A stretch of DNA of 58,998 nucleotides from an uncultured Oscillospiraceae bacterium (GCA_947168655.1 CAMVMU010000006.1:1-58998), one strand, 5' to 3'. Shown: positions 15,863 to 23,144, counted from the stretch's first letter. Made by a program: numbers and translations. The notes: generated from the letters alone by a model not told the origin.

Positions 15863-16834
15863 TTACCGCAGCGCGTCCGTCAGGACGGCCAGATTGTCCT
15901 CCATGATGGTGAGATATGTGACGCCGCCGGCCACATCCTTGGCCGTGACAGACTGCATGGAGTCCAGCGTCAGAAGCGCCTGGTCGCCGCTTCGGGTATT
16001 CTCCCGGATGGTACGGGCGATGGAGCCGTCAGCGCTCTCGATCTGCAAAATGGCCTTGAGCCCCAGTTCATCCACCTTGTTCGCCAGAAAGACGATGGTC
16101 TCAAAGCTGGCCTCCGTCTCGGCGGAGCAGCCCACAAAGGCAGCATAATAGGTGAGTCCGTAGTCGTCAGTCAGATAGCGGAAGGGGAAACGGTCCCCGA
16201 ACAGGACGGTCTTGACCGCCGCGGCGTCCACAGCGGACTGATAGTCTGCGTCCAGCTTACTCAGCTTCTCGGCGTAGGCGGCGGCGTTGGCGGTGTAATC
16301 GGCGGCGTTGGCAGGATCTGCCCGCCCCAGCGCCTCAGCGATCCGGCTGCAGAGGACGGCGGCGCAGCGCAGGCTCAGCCACACGTGCTCGTCGTACTCC
16401 TCTTCCTCCTCGCCCTCTTCGCCGTGGTCGGCCTCCATGCCCTCTACCACTTCCTCCTCCTTGGCGGCGTCACCCAGGGCCTCCAGCAGGTTCACCACCA
16501 CCATGTCCTGATTGGTGGCCTCCTGCAGCGCATCCTCCACCCACTCGTCGGACTCGCCTCCCACGTAGATGAACACGTCGCAGGAGGCGATCTTCACCAT
16601 GTCGTCGGCCGTGGGCTGATAGCTGTGCAGATCCACGCCGCTGTCCAGCAGCATGGTGACCTCCGCGCTGTCAGCCCGTTCGCCCAGAATGTTCATGACC
16701 CAGTCGTATGCCGGGAAAATGGTGGTGACGATCTTCAGTTTCCCGCCGTCAGAGGCGGAGCCGGACCGTCCGCACGCGGCCAGCAGGCTCAGGAGCAGGC
16801 AGACGGCAAGGATAACAGGTACATATTTCTTCAT
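15863..16834 (-). CDS. znuA: Zinc-binding lipoprotein of the ABC importer
   Basis: 323 aa. The lipobox is LLAAC-G, and the cluster A-I fold begins with KIVTTIFPAYDWV. Probable metal ligands are the His of DLHSYQP and the His of EHVWLS. A loop rich in Glu/Asp/His precedes the second one (ADHGEEGEEEEEYDEH), typical of zinc rather than manganese binders. The third-ligand region reads FGDRFPFRYL, as in AdcA-like proteins. ATG at 16834 has TTGGAGG before it. It is the first gene of the five-gene importer unit and is preceded by a structured leader. Confidence 0.92.
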   Translation of the reverse strand: MKKYVPVILAVCLLLSLLAACGRSGSASDGGKLKIVTTIFPAYDWVMNILGERADSAEVTMLLDSGVDLHSYQPTADDMVKIASCDVFIYVGGESDEWVEDALQEATNQDMVVVNLLEALGDAAKEEEVVEGMEADHGEEGEEEEEYDEHVWLSLRCAAVLCSRIAEALGRADPANAADYTANAAAYAEKLSKLDADYQSAVDAAAVKTVLFGDRFPFRYLTDDYGLTYYAAFVGCSAETEASFETIVFLANKVDELGLKAILQIESADGSIARTIRENTRSGDQALLTLDSMQSVTAKDVAGGVTYLTIMEDNLAVLTDALR

Positions 16835-16881
16835 AATAATAGCCTCCAAACTTCATTGCGTCGAAAAATGGGTATAAAAAG

Positions 16882-16935
16882 ACAAGGGGCGGCATGGCCG
16901 AAAGAGCCTATCCGAATGGATAGACTACCCCTTGT
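16882..16935 (-). promoter_or_regulatory. Structured RNA / terminator-like element upstream of znuA
   Basis: On the minus strand an 8-bp closing stem ACAAGGGG/CCCCTTGT encloses two smaller hairpins (CTATCC-ATTC-GGATAG and CGGC-CAT-GCCG), then CTTTTTAT. It sits between the small Cys/His gene and znuA. It could be a plain terminator, or an attenuator controlling entry into the importer genes. Confidence 0.55.
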
Positions 16936-16946
16936 TATCGACGAAT

Positions 16947-17234
16947 TCAGTTTGAAAGCTTGACCTTCAGTGTGACAGGAGTAGACAGAAAGGACTCGTC
17001 TTCCCGGCGCTTCTCTCCGGTCAGAGCCAAGCTGCAGGCAAACAGGGTAAGAGCCAGCGCAGCCAGACAGGCTCCCGGCTGACGGAGCAGATCCTCGCAG
17101 GCGCTGATCTGTGCGCAAATGGAGCAGTTCTCGCCGCCACAGTCGTGATCGGCCTCCAGGACGACGTAGAGGGCGGAGAAGAACACGACGGCAGCCAACA
17201 GCGCAGCCAAACAGGCAAGCAGGCGCTTTTTCAT
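16947..17234 (-). CDS. Small membrane protein with HDCGGENCSIC motif, first gene of the zinc locus
   Basis: 95 aa. Two hydrophobic helices (residues 4-22 and about 52-70) are separated by an external segment EADHDCGGENCSICAQI, a likely metal-binding His/Cys cluster. I recall this pattern in small proteins near zinc transport genes of Firmicutes, without known function. The start is ATG at 17234 with AAAGGAG before it; the longer open frame upstream lacks an RBS and overlaps the promoter. It has the only clear promoter of the locus (17304-17332). A zinc sensor or carrier is a guess. Confidence 0.7.
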   Translation of the reverse strand: MKKRLLACLAALLAAVVFFSALYVVLEADHDCGGENCSICAQISACEDLLRQPGACLAALALTLFACSLALTGEKRREDESFLSTPVTLKVKLSN

Positions 17235-17303
17235 GCTCTCAGCTCCTTTCCTTATCCATGACGGCAGTCGGTCCCTTCGAGAAATGCGGATCGTTCGCAA
17301 ATT

Positions 17304-17332
17304 AAGATATACCGCCCGGGGGCATTTGTCAA
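17304..17332 (-). promoter_or_regulatory. Promoter of the zinc locus
   Basis: TTGACA (17327-17332) - 17 bp - TATCTT (17304-17309). Just downstream an imperfect dyad TTTGCG-N7-CGCATT could be a metal-regulator site (Zur-like), but it does not match a known box well. Confidence 0.7.
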
Positions 17333-17433
17333 GGCAGTGCCGGAATAAAGCGGTAAAGCGATCATCAGGGGACCTGAACAAATCCTCTATAAATGCGCCT
17401 AAGCGATCGGCAGCATCATAGAGCAGTATACAA

Positions 17434-17645
17434 GGGCAGAAGCCGCGGCTTCTGCCCTCAAGCTGTCGACAAAGTGTCGGCAGCTTGAGGGAGAATTCAG
17501 GAACATTCAAAATTGTTCCTGAATTCGCTTTGATTTAACGTGAAGAGGGGACTCCCATCCCCTCTTCACAATCTCCCCATGCGTGTCGGAACCTCTCCCG
17601 ATGGGTTTGTCAACGCTTTAAGGGCAGGAGCCGCGGCTCCTGCCC
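17434..17645. repeat. Cluster of five strong hairpins
   Basis: Perfect 24-bp palindromes lie at 17434-17457 and 17622-17645. They have the same layout, GGGCAG(A/G)AGCC-GGCT(T/C)CTGCCC (centre CG), and differ by a compensated base pair. Between them are stems at 17457-17489 (CTCAAGCTGTCGACA), 17493-17526 (GAATTCAGGAACA) and 17541-17566 (GAAGAGGGGA). The compensated change suggests selection for folding. Confidence 0.75.
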
Positions 17646-17738
17646 TTGAAAACTGCCCATACTTCCAAACCACAACATCTTGCGTTACACAGCTCACGCC
17701 ACCCACCAGATGAACCGTTCCAAACTGTTACTACCGCA

Positions 17739-17743
17739 TGTAC
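17739..17743. other. attachment-site core, right end of the spoIIID element
   Basis: TGTAC, the partner of 8294-8298. Immediately outside (plus strand CGTGGATTTGCTGACG) is SpoIIID coding sequence for GVSKST. Confidence 0.75.
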
Positions 17744-17851
17744 CGTGGATTTGCTGACGCCGAACTTCTTGGCGGCGGCCCGCACGGTCGTGCGGTTTTC
17801 TATCAGGTAAAGGGCCAGCTGCTCGGCCCGCTGCTCCAGATTCTCTTTGAT
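17739..17851 (-). pseudogene. spoIIID: spoIIID 5' exon with an ATC in place of the start codon
   Basis: Leftward translation gives (I)KENLEQRAEQLALYLIEN then RTTVRAAAKKFGVSKSTVH, the N-terminal half and helix-turn-helix of SpoIIID. At the crossover the frame leaves the gene. The codon where family members have ATG-AAA-GAG is ATC-AAA-GAG (17851-17849). GGGGAG precedes it by 9 bp, and an in-frame TAG lies two codons upstream. So either initiation occurs at AUC (rare, weak), or at a CTG a few codons later, or the gene is damaged. Together with 8158-8298 it makes 82 residues, close to the usual 80-95. Confidence 0.88.
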
Positions 17852-17915
17852 AGCCTACCACTCCCCACATGTGCTTTGACGGTACATGTATATGCGGGGA
17901 GCAAGGCCGATAGAA

Positions 17916-17951
17916 GCCGCGAATCGCCGCCCGCAGGCGGCGATTCGCGGC
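17916..17951 (-). terminator. 16-bp perfect hairpin after the GNAT gene
   Basis: GCCGCGAATCGCCGCC pairs exactly across a 4-nt loop. Only a short pyrimidine tail (CTTCTAT) follows on the minus strand. It separates the acetyltransferase genes from spoIIID. Confidence 0.6.
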
Positions 17952-17982
17952 TGTGAAAATGTTGTTTTCTCCGTCTCCTTGC

Positions 17983-18846
17983 TTACGTTTTCCAGTAAAA
18001 GGTGTACTGCCGCGCCGTTTCAAAGCCCAGTTTCTCATAAAAGGCCAGGTCGGAGATCACATAGGCTTCTTTCGCGCCGAGGGACTTCGCCCGATGCAGC
18101 GCTTCCGACAGGAGCGCAGAGGCAATCCCCCTGCCCCGGTACGCAGGAACGGTGCACACCGGCTCCACATAGGCGTAATCGGTGTGCGGGTGGACCCACA
18201 CGCAGCAATAGGCGGCCTTTTCTCCGCCCGCCGCCGTGGCGGTCAGGCTGAGGTGCTTGTTGAAATGCCGGCGGACCTGCGGAACGACGGGGTCCTCCCT
18301 CTCAAACGCCGCCCGGTCCGTGCCGTGGTCAAAGCCCTGCCACAGCAGCCATTGAAAGTCATACGCCTCCTGCGCCGCGTCCAGCTCCGCCAGGGAAAAG
18401 CCCTCCGGCAGCCTCGCCGGTGGAAGCCGGTCCAGAGCCAGGCGCATCACCGTCTCCCTCTGCTCCGCCGGAGCAAAGCTCAGCGCCTCTGCCGCCCGGA
18501 TTTCTCCGGCATTGTCGCGGCAGATGGCGATGCCGAGCCCGGCATCGTCTTTCAGTTCCCGGTATGCGTACGCCAGGATCTCCGGATACAGGGCCGCGTA
18601 CTCCGGCAGCGCCGCGCAGAAGGCCTCCCCAAAGTACATGTCGTAGATGGCCGCGCCCACGACTCTGCCGCCATCCCACCAGAGCCCGATGGCGGACTTG
18701 GCGGACTTGTCAAATTCCGGATGCTCCCACATCCACTCCAGCCGCGCCCAGTTCCAGTTGATGTGCGTTCTGTCTGCGCCGTTCAGCGCGATCAGAAAAT
18801 CGCAGACCGCCTGGTAATCCGATTCCCGGCAGCGTTTGCATTCCAT
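17983..18846 (-). CDS. GNAT-family N-acetyltransferase (two-domain)
   Basis: 287 aa, twice a single GNAT domain. The acetyl-CoA site is in the C-terminal half: VEPVCTVPAYRGRGIASALLSEAL (V-x-P-x-x-R-G-x-G). The N-terminal half looks like a degenerate GNAT repeat (MECKRCRESDYQAVCDFL). The substrate cannot be predicted. The RBS is GGGGAGGG before ATG 18846. It follows another GNAT gene by 41 bp. Confidence 0.82.
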   Translation of the reverse strand: MECKRCRESDYQAVCDFLIALNGADRTHINWNWARLEWMWEHPEFDKSAKSAIGLWWDGGRVVGAAIYDMYFGEAFCAALPEYAALYPEILAYAYRELKDDAGLGIAICRDNAGEIRAAEALSFAPAEQRETVMRLALDRLPPARLPEGFSLAELDAAQEAYDFQWLLWQGFDHGTDRAAFEREDPVVPQVRRHFNKHLSLTATAAGGEKAAYCCVWVHPHTDYAYVEPVCTVPAYRGRGIASALLSEALHRAKSLGAKEAYVISDLAFYEKLGFETARQYTFYWKT

Positions 18847-18887
18847 CGCTCAGCCCTCCCCTTTCTCCGGGATCAAAGCAGGTTCGC

Positions 18888-19514
18888 TCAGAAGATCTGT
18901 CCCGGCAGCCTCAGCTTCTCCTTCGGCGGAAACGCCTTGTCAAATTCCTCCACGTCCGCGTCGTCCACGTAGTAGCCCCGGGGCGTCTGATACACGCCGG
19001 TGATGCCGTCCAGGTACCCCGGGATCAGCTCCCTGCCGAGGAAGAAGGAGTCGTCGGCCCCCTCCGGCAGGTCGTGGTAGCGGATGCCGAACTCTCTGGC
19101 ATAGGTAAAGCCGCAGTGGCCGTAAAAGCGGATGTTGCCCTCGAACAGCACCGCGCCGAAGCCCATGGCGGCGGCCTTCTCCAGGCAGTAGTCCAGCAAC
19201 TTTTTGCCGTAGCCCCTGCGCTTCAGCTCCGGCGTAATGCCGATGGGGCCCATGGTGAGAACGGGGATATCCCGGCCGTCGTCACCGTTGATGACCGTCC
19301 GCATGAACATGTTCTGCCCGATGATCCGGCCTTCTTGCTCCATGACGAAGTCCAGCTCCTTCACAAAGGCCGGATCGTCCCGCAGCACGTGGATCACATA
19401 GTGCTCGCTGCAGCCCGGGCGGTACACGTTCCAGAAGGACTCCCGGACCAGGTACTCCACCTCTCTGTAGTCCTCCTGCTTCTCCGGACGAATGATAAAA
19501 TCATTTGGATTCAT
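18888..19514 (-). CDS. GNAT-family N-acetyltransferase
   Basis: 208 aa. The acetyl-CoA loop is MGPIGITPELKRRGYGKKLLDY (motif A, R-R-G-Y-G), with a later FYGHCGFTYA typical of motif B. It is a single-domain enzyme of unknown substrate. I use ATG at 19514 because GGGGAGGA precedes it; the open frame continues 14 codons upstream without an RBS. Confidence 0.82.
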   Translation of the reverse strand: MNPNDFIIRPEKQEDYREVEYLVRESFWNVYRPGCSEHYVIHVLRDDPAFVKELDFVMEQEGRIIGQNMFMRTVINGDDGRDIPVLTMGPIGITPELKRRGYGKKLLDYCLEKAAAMGFGAVLFEGNIRFYGHCGFTYAREFGIRYHDLPEGADDSFFLGRELIPGYLDGITGVYQTPRGYYVDDADVEEFDKAFPPKEKLRLPGQIF

Positions 19515-19560
19515 GGTTTTTCCTCCCCCTAAGACGTGTTGTTTTGACGCGGTCATGCAA

Positions 19561-19598
19561 AAAGGGATGATGCCCGCATTGGGCTGTCAGATCCCTTT
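19561..19598 (-). terminator. Branched intrinsic terminator of proC
   Basis: An AAAGGGAT/ATCCCTTT outer stem encloses a GCCC/GGGC hairpin. On the minus strand it finishes in CCCTTTTT. Confidence 0.7.
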
Positions 19599-19627
19599 CC
19601 AGCCACCGGTTTCAGGATTCCGTGCAA

Positions 19628-20440
19628 TCACTCTTTCCGGCCCAGCTCCCGGTTCTTTTCAAACGCCGCGATCACCGCCTCCATGACCGTGCCGCGGAAC
19701 GCGCCGCGCTCCAGGGCGCGGACACCCTGGATGGTGCTGCCCGCCGGGGAGCACACCGCGTCTTTCAGCGTGCCGGGATGGGCGCCGGAAAGCCGTGCCA
19801 TTCGCGCCGCGCCCTCCACCATCGCCGCGGCGTAGGCCATGGCCTTGGCCCGGGGCAGACCGCAGGCCACGCCGCCGTCAGCCAGCGCCTCCAGAAAGAG
19901 ATCCACATAGGCCGGTCCGCAGCCGGAAACGGCGGAGGCAGCGTCAATCAGGTGCTCCGGCAGGGGATCCACCGTGCCCGCGCCGGACAGCAGCGCGGCA
20001 AAATCCCCCAGTTCCTCCTCCGTGACGCCGAGGCCGCAGTACTGCACCGCGCCGGCGCCCACGGTGATGGGGGTGTTGGGCATCATGCGGATCACGGGGT
20101 ACTCTCCGCCGGCCATGGACCGGATGGTCTCCATGGTGAGTCCCGCCGCCATGGTCACCAGCACGAAGCGGTCCCGCCGCCCGGCCAACACCGGGGCGAT
20201 CTCCGAGAGCACGCCGGGCATCATCTGGGGCTTGACAGCCAGGAAGATCAGGCCGCACTCTTCGGCGATCCCGGCGTTGGTGCTGACGCGGGCGCCGCTC
20301 AGGTGCGACGCCAGAGCCGCCGCCTTGGCCGCCGTGCGGTTGGACAGGTACAGCGCCGCGTCCGGCGCGGCTTCCGACACAATCTGCGCCACCGCGCCGC
20401 CCATGGCGCCGGTGCCGATAAAACCGATTCTCCCGAACAT
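19628..20440 (-). CDS. proC: Pyrroline-5-carboxylate reductase
   Basis: 270 aa, standard length. It makes proline from pyrroline-5-carboxylate with NAD(P)H. The Rossmann motif IGFIGTGAMGGA is at residues 4-15. Conserved family segments include AVKPQMM, MPNTPITVGAGA, SGCGPAYVDLFLEAL and the C-terminal CSPAGSTIQGVRALE. Its start has AAAGGAG upstream and its own promoter, divergent from the next gene. No other proline genes are nearby. Confidence 0.96.
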   Translation of the reverse strand: MFGRIGFIGTGAMGGAVAQIVSEAAPDAALYLSNRTAAKAAALASHLSGARVSTNAGIAEECGLIFLAVKPQMMPGVLSEIAPVLAGRRDRFVLVTMAAGLTMETIRSMAGGEYPVIRMMPNTPITVGAGAVQYCGLGVTEEELGDFAALLSGAGTVDPLPEHLIDAASAVSGCGPAYVDLFLEALADGGVACGLPRAKAMAYAAAMVEGAARMARLSGAHPGTLKDAVCSPAGSTIQGVRALERGAFRGTVMEAVIAAFEKNRELGRKE

Positions 20441-20468
20441 AGTGATCCGCTCCTTTCTCTTTGACGTG

Positions 20469-20497
20469 ATCATACCACATCCGGACGATTCCCGCAA
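20469..20497 (-). promoter_or_regulatory. proC promoter
   Basis: TTGCGG - 17 bp - TATGAT with an extended TG, reading leftward. Confidence 0.65.
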
Positions 20498-20514
20498 CCG
20501 TGGGGCGTTTTTCT

Positions 20515-20543
20515 TTGCCATCGGGCCGGGAATGTGGTAAAAT
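20515..20543 (+). promoter_or_regulatory. Promoter of the GTPase-nuclease fusion gene
   Basis: TTGCCA - 17 bp - TAAAAT. The start site would be near 20550, giving a leader of only about 27 nt to the ATG at 20577. Confidence 0.75.
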
Positions 20544-20576
20544 AGCCTCAAAAAGATGGAAAAGGACATGCCGATT

Positions 20577-23144
20577 ATGCAGAATGTGACCGTCGGGATC
20601 CTGGCCCACGTGGACGCGGGAAAGACCACGCTGGCCGAGGCAATTTTATATCGCGCCGGACTGCTGCGCCGCACCGGGCGGGTGGACAGCGGCGACACCG
20701 CCATGGACACCCACGAGCTGGAGCGACAGCGGGGCATCACCATCTTCGCCAGCCAGGCCCAGCTGACCCTGGGGGACTGGAACGTGACTCTGCTGGATAC
20801 CCCCGGCCACGTGGACTTCTCCGGCGAGACGGAGCGGGTGCTGCAGGTGCTGGACTACGCCATTCTGGTCATCAGCGGCATCGACGGCGTCCAGGCCCAC
20901 ACACGCACCCTCTGGCGGCTGCTGGAGAGCTATGCCGTGCCCACGGTGATTTTTGTCACCAAAATGGATTTTGCCCGCCACGACCGGGCGGAGCTGCTGG
21001 AGAACCTGCGCCGGGAGCTGGGGATCGACTGCGCCGATGCCGGGAGTCCCGACTTTATGGAGCAGGCCGCCATGTGCCGGGAGGATCTGATGGAGACCTA
21101 TCTGGCAAACGGCACACTGACCCCGGAGGAGATCGGGCAGGTCATTGCCGCCCGGCAGATCTTCCCCTGCTGGTTCGGCTCCGGCCTGAAGCTCAGCGGC
21201 GTGGACACCTTTCTGGACGACCTGGCGCGGTACATGCTGCCCCGGGCTTATCCGCCGGAGTTCGGCGCGCGGGTGTTCAAGATCGCCCACGACAGCCAGG
21301 GCAACCGGCTGACGTATCTGAAGATCACCGGCGGAGCGCTGCGGGTGAAGGATACGGTGAGCTATGGGGACAAGAGCGAGAAGGTCAACCAGCTGCGGCT
21401 CTACACCGGCGCCAGATTTACCACAGTGGAGGAGGTCCGCGCCGGCGGCGTCTGCGCCGTCACCGGGCTCACCGCCACCCAAAACGGCCAGGGGCTGGGC
21501 GCGGAGAGCGCTGGAAAGCCGCCCCGGCTGGAGCCGGTGATGACCTACCGCGTGGCGCTCCCCGACGGGGTCGACACGCTGACCATGCTGCCAAAGCTGG
21601 GGACACTGGAGGAGGAGGATCCCCTGCTGCGCATCTCATATGACCAGCGGCTCAGGGAGATCCACGTGAGCCTCATGGGACAGATCCAAGCGGAGATCCT
21701 CAAGAGCCTCATCGCCCGGCGCTTCGGCGTGGACGTGGAGATCGACAGCGGCCGGGTCCTCTACAAGGAGACCATTGAGGACACGGTGGAGGGCGTGGGC
21801 CACTACGAACCCCTGCGCCACTACGCAGAGGTCCACCTGCTGCTCTCGCCCCTGCCCCCCGGCAGCGGCCTGCAGTTCGTCTCCGCCTGCAGCGAGGACG
21901 CGCTGGACCGGAACTGGCAGCGGCTAATCCTGACCCATCTGGCGGAGAAGACCCATCTGGGCGTGCTGACCGGCTCGCCCGTCACCGACATGAAGATCAC
22001 CCTGGCCGCCGGGCGGGCCCACATCAAGCACACGGAGGGCGGGGACTTCCGCCAGGCCACCTACCGGGCGGTGCGCCAGGGGCTGATGCAGGCAAAGTCA
22101 AAACTGCTGGAGCCCTGGTACGCCTTCCGGCTGGAGGTGCCGGCAGCCCAGTTGGGCCGGGCCATCAACGACATCCGCGCCCGCCACGGCACACTGGATC
22201 CGCCGGAGACGGCGGGGGAGCTGAGCCTGCTGCGGGGCCGGGCCCCCGTCACCGCCATGAACGATTATGCCAACCAGGTGGCATCCTACACCGGCGGACG
22301 GGGCCGGCTGCTGCTGGAGCCGGACGGCTACGACGATTGCCACGATCCGGAAGCGGTGATCGCCGCTCTGGATTACGACCCGGAAAGCGATCTGGACAAC
22401 ACGCCGGACTCCGTGTTCTGCGCCCACGGCGGCGGCTTCACCGTCAAGTGGGACAAGGTGGGCGAGTACATGCACCTGGAGAGCTGCCTTAAAAAAGAGC
22501 CGCCCTACACGCCGGCCGTCCGGGGACGGAACCTGTATCTGGATGAGAAGGAGCTGGAGGCCATCATGCTCCGGGAGTTCGGGCCCATTAAGCGGCCCGC
22601 CTACCGCGCGCCTTCCGCCACCTTCTCCGGTGACGCCGACGCCGTCACAGAGATCAAAAAACGGTGGTTCATCGTGGACGGCTACAACGTGATCTTCGCC
22701 TGGGACGACCTGAAGGCCCTGGCTCAGGCGGAGCTTGCCGCCGCCCGGGACAAGCTGATGGAGCTCTTGACCGGCTTTGCCGCCTTTACCCGCTGCGAGG
22801 TGGTGCTGGTGTTCGACGGCTACCGGGTGCCCCAGAGCCGGGGCGAGAAATTCGACTTCAACGGGCTGCGGGTGGTGTACACTAAGGAGCACGAGACGGC
22901 GGACACGTATATCGAAAAGCTGGTGCAGGAGATCGGCAAGAACCAGCAGGTGCGGGTGGTGACCTCCGACGCGCTGATCCAGCTCTCCGCCGTGCGCTCC
23001 GGCGTGCTGCGGATGTCGGCCCGGGAGTTCGGCGAGGAAGTGAACGCCGTCAGCGACGAGATCGGCAAGCTGCTGGAAAAGCAGTCCGGCACCACCCAGA
23101 ACGTGGGCCGGAGCGCCATCATCCGGCGGAATGATCCGGAATAA
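20577..23144 (+). CDS. Tet(M)/EF-G-like ribosomal GTPase fused to a Rae1/YacP-type NYN endoribonuclease
   Basis: 855 aa. Residues 1-about 640 follow ribosomal-protection proteins: G1 AHVDAGKTT (10-18), G3 DTPGH from residue 74, VTKMD, later EF-G-like domains and LEPWYAFRLEVP. From about residue 695 a NYN/PIN domain begins: FIVDGYNVIF (Asp 701), AARDKL, VLVFDGY, TKEHETADTYIEKL, TSD, RMSAREF. These match Rae1 (YacP), which cuts mRNA in the ribosomal A site of Bacillus. One protein thus joins ribosome entry to A-site cleavage. A Cys/His-containing linker lies at 615-690. ATG 20577 is preferred to 20556 because AAGGA is correctly spaced and the promoter leader is short. Confidence 0.88.
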   Translation: MQNVTVGILAHVDAGKTTLAEAILYRAGLLRRTGRVDSGDTAMDTHELERQRGITIFASQAQLTLGDWNVTLLDTPGHVDFSGETERVLQVLDYAILVISGIDGVQAHTRTLWRLLESYAVPTVIFVTKMDFARHDRAELLENLRRELGIDCADAGSPDFMEQAAMCREDLMETYLANGTLTPEEIGQVIAARQIFPCWFGSGLKLSGVDTFLDDLARYMLPRAYPPEFGARVFKIAHDSQGNRLTYLKITGGALRVKDTVSYGDKSEKVNQLRLYTGARFTTVEEVRAGGVCAVTGLTATQNGQGLGAESAGKPPRLEPVMTYRVALPDGVDTLTMLPKLGTLEEEDPLLRISYDQRLREIHVSLMGQIQAEILKSLIARRFGVDVEIDSGRVLYKETIEDTVEGVGHYEPLRHYAEVHLLLSPLPPGSGLQFVSACSEDALDRNWQRLILTHLAEKTHLGVLTGSPVTDMKITLAAGRAHIKHTEGGDFRQATYRAVRQGLMQAKSKLLEPWYAFRLEVPAAQLGRAINDIRARHGTLDPPETAGELSLLRGRAPVTAMNDYANQVASYTGGRGRLLLEPDGYDDCHDPEAVIAALDYDPESDLDNTPDSVFCAHGGGFTVKWDKVGEYMHLESCLKKEPPYTPAVRGRNLYLDEKELEAIMLREFGPIKRPAYRAPSATFSGDADAVTEIKKRWFIVDGYNVIFAWDDLKALAQAELAAARDKLMELLTGFAAFTRCEVVLVFDGYRVPQSRGEKFDFNGLRVVYTKEHETADTYIEKLVQEIGKNQQVRVVTSDALIQLSAVRSGVLRMSAREFGEEVNAVSDEIGKLLEKQSGTTQNVGRSAIIRRNDPE

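Larger units (their letters stand above)
17235..17738. other. 500-bp non-coding right arm of the element: promoter plus hairpin cluster
   Basis: No gene. It contains the promoter of the zinc locus, then five strong hairpins between 17434 and 17645, then the element end. From 17738 down to 17694 it holds the 14 codons and stop that would complete the recombinase gene in the excised circle. Confidence 0.7.
8294..17743. mobile_element. Skin-like intervening element interrupting spoIIID (9,445 bp)
   Basis: It is bounded by the 5-bp repeat TGTAC, with SpoIIID coding sequence directly outside both ends in the same orientation. It carries a large serine recombinase beside one end, a RepA-like ATPase, three small genes, and a znuABC-type operon with two lipoproteins and a small membrane protein. 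Deleting one repeat copy plus the interior gives ...STVH-KDLSERLP..., the conserved SpoIIID sequence. Known relatives in principle are skin in sigK and similar elements in other sporulation genes, excised by SpoIVCA-type recombinases in the mother cell. Excision here is inferred, not observed. Confidence 0.85.

Noticed and set aside
16947-17510. 187-codon version of the small Cys/His membrane protein
   Set aside because: The upstream 92 codons span the promoter and lack an RBS; ATG 17234 with AAAGGAG gives a normal signal/membrane helix start.
17694-18038. Minus-strand 114-codon frame across the spoIIID 5' exon
   Set aside because: Most of it is a shadow of spoIIID in another frame. Only its last 14 codons (CGSNSLERFIWWVA) are meaningful, as the tail of the recombinase in the excised circle.
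20577-23144. Acquired tetracycline resistance gene
   Set aside because: It has a Tet(M)-like body, but the C-terminal nuclease fusion, chromosomal housekeeping context and host-like composition argue against a mobile resistance gene.
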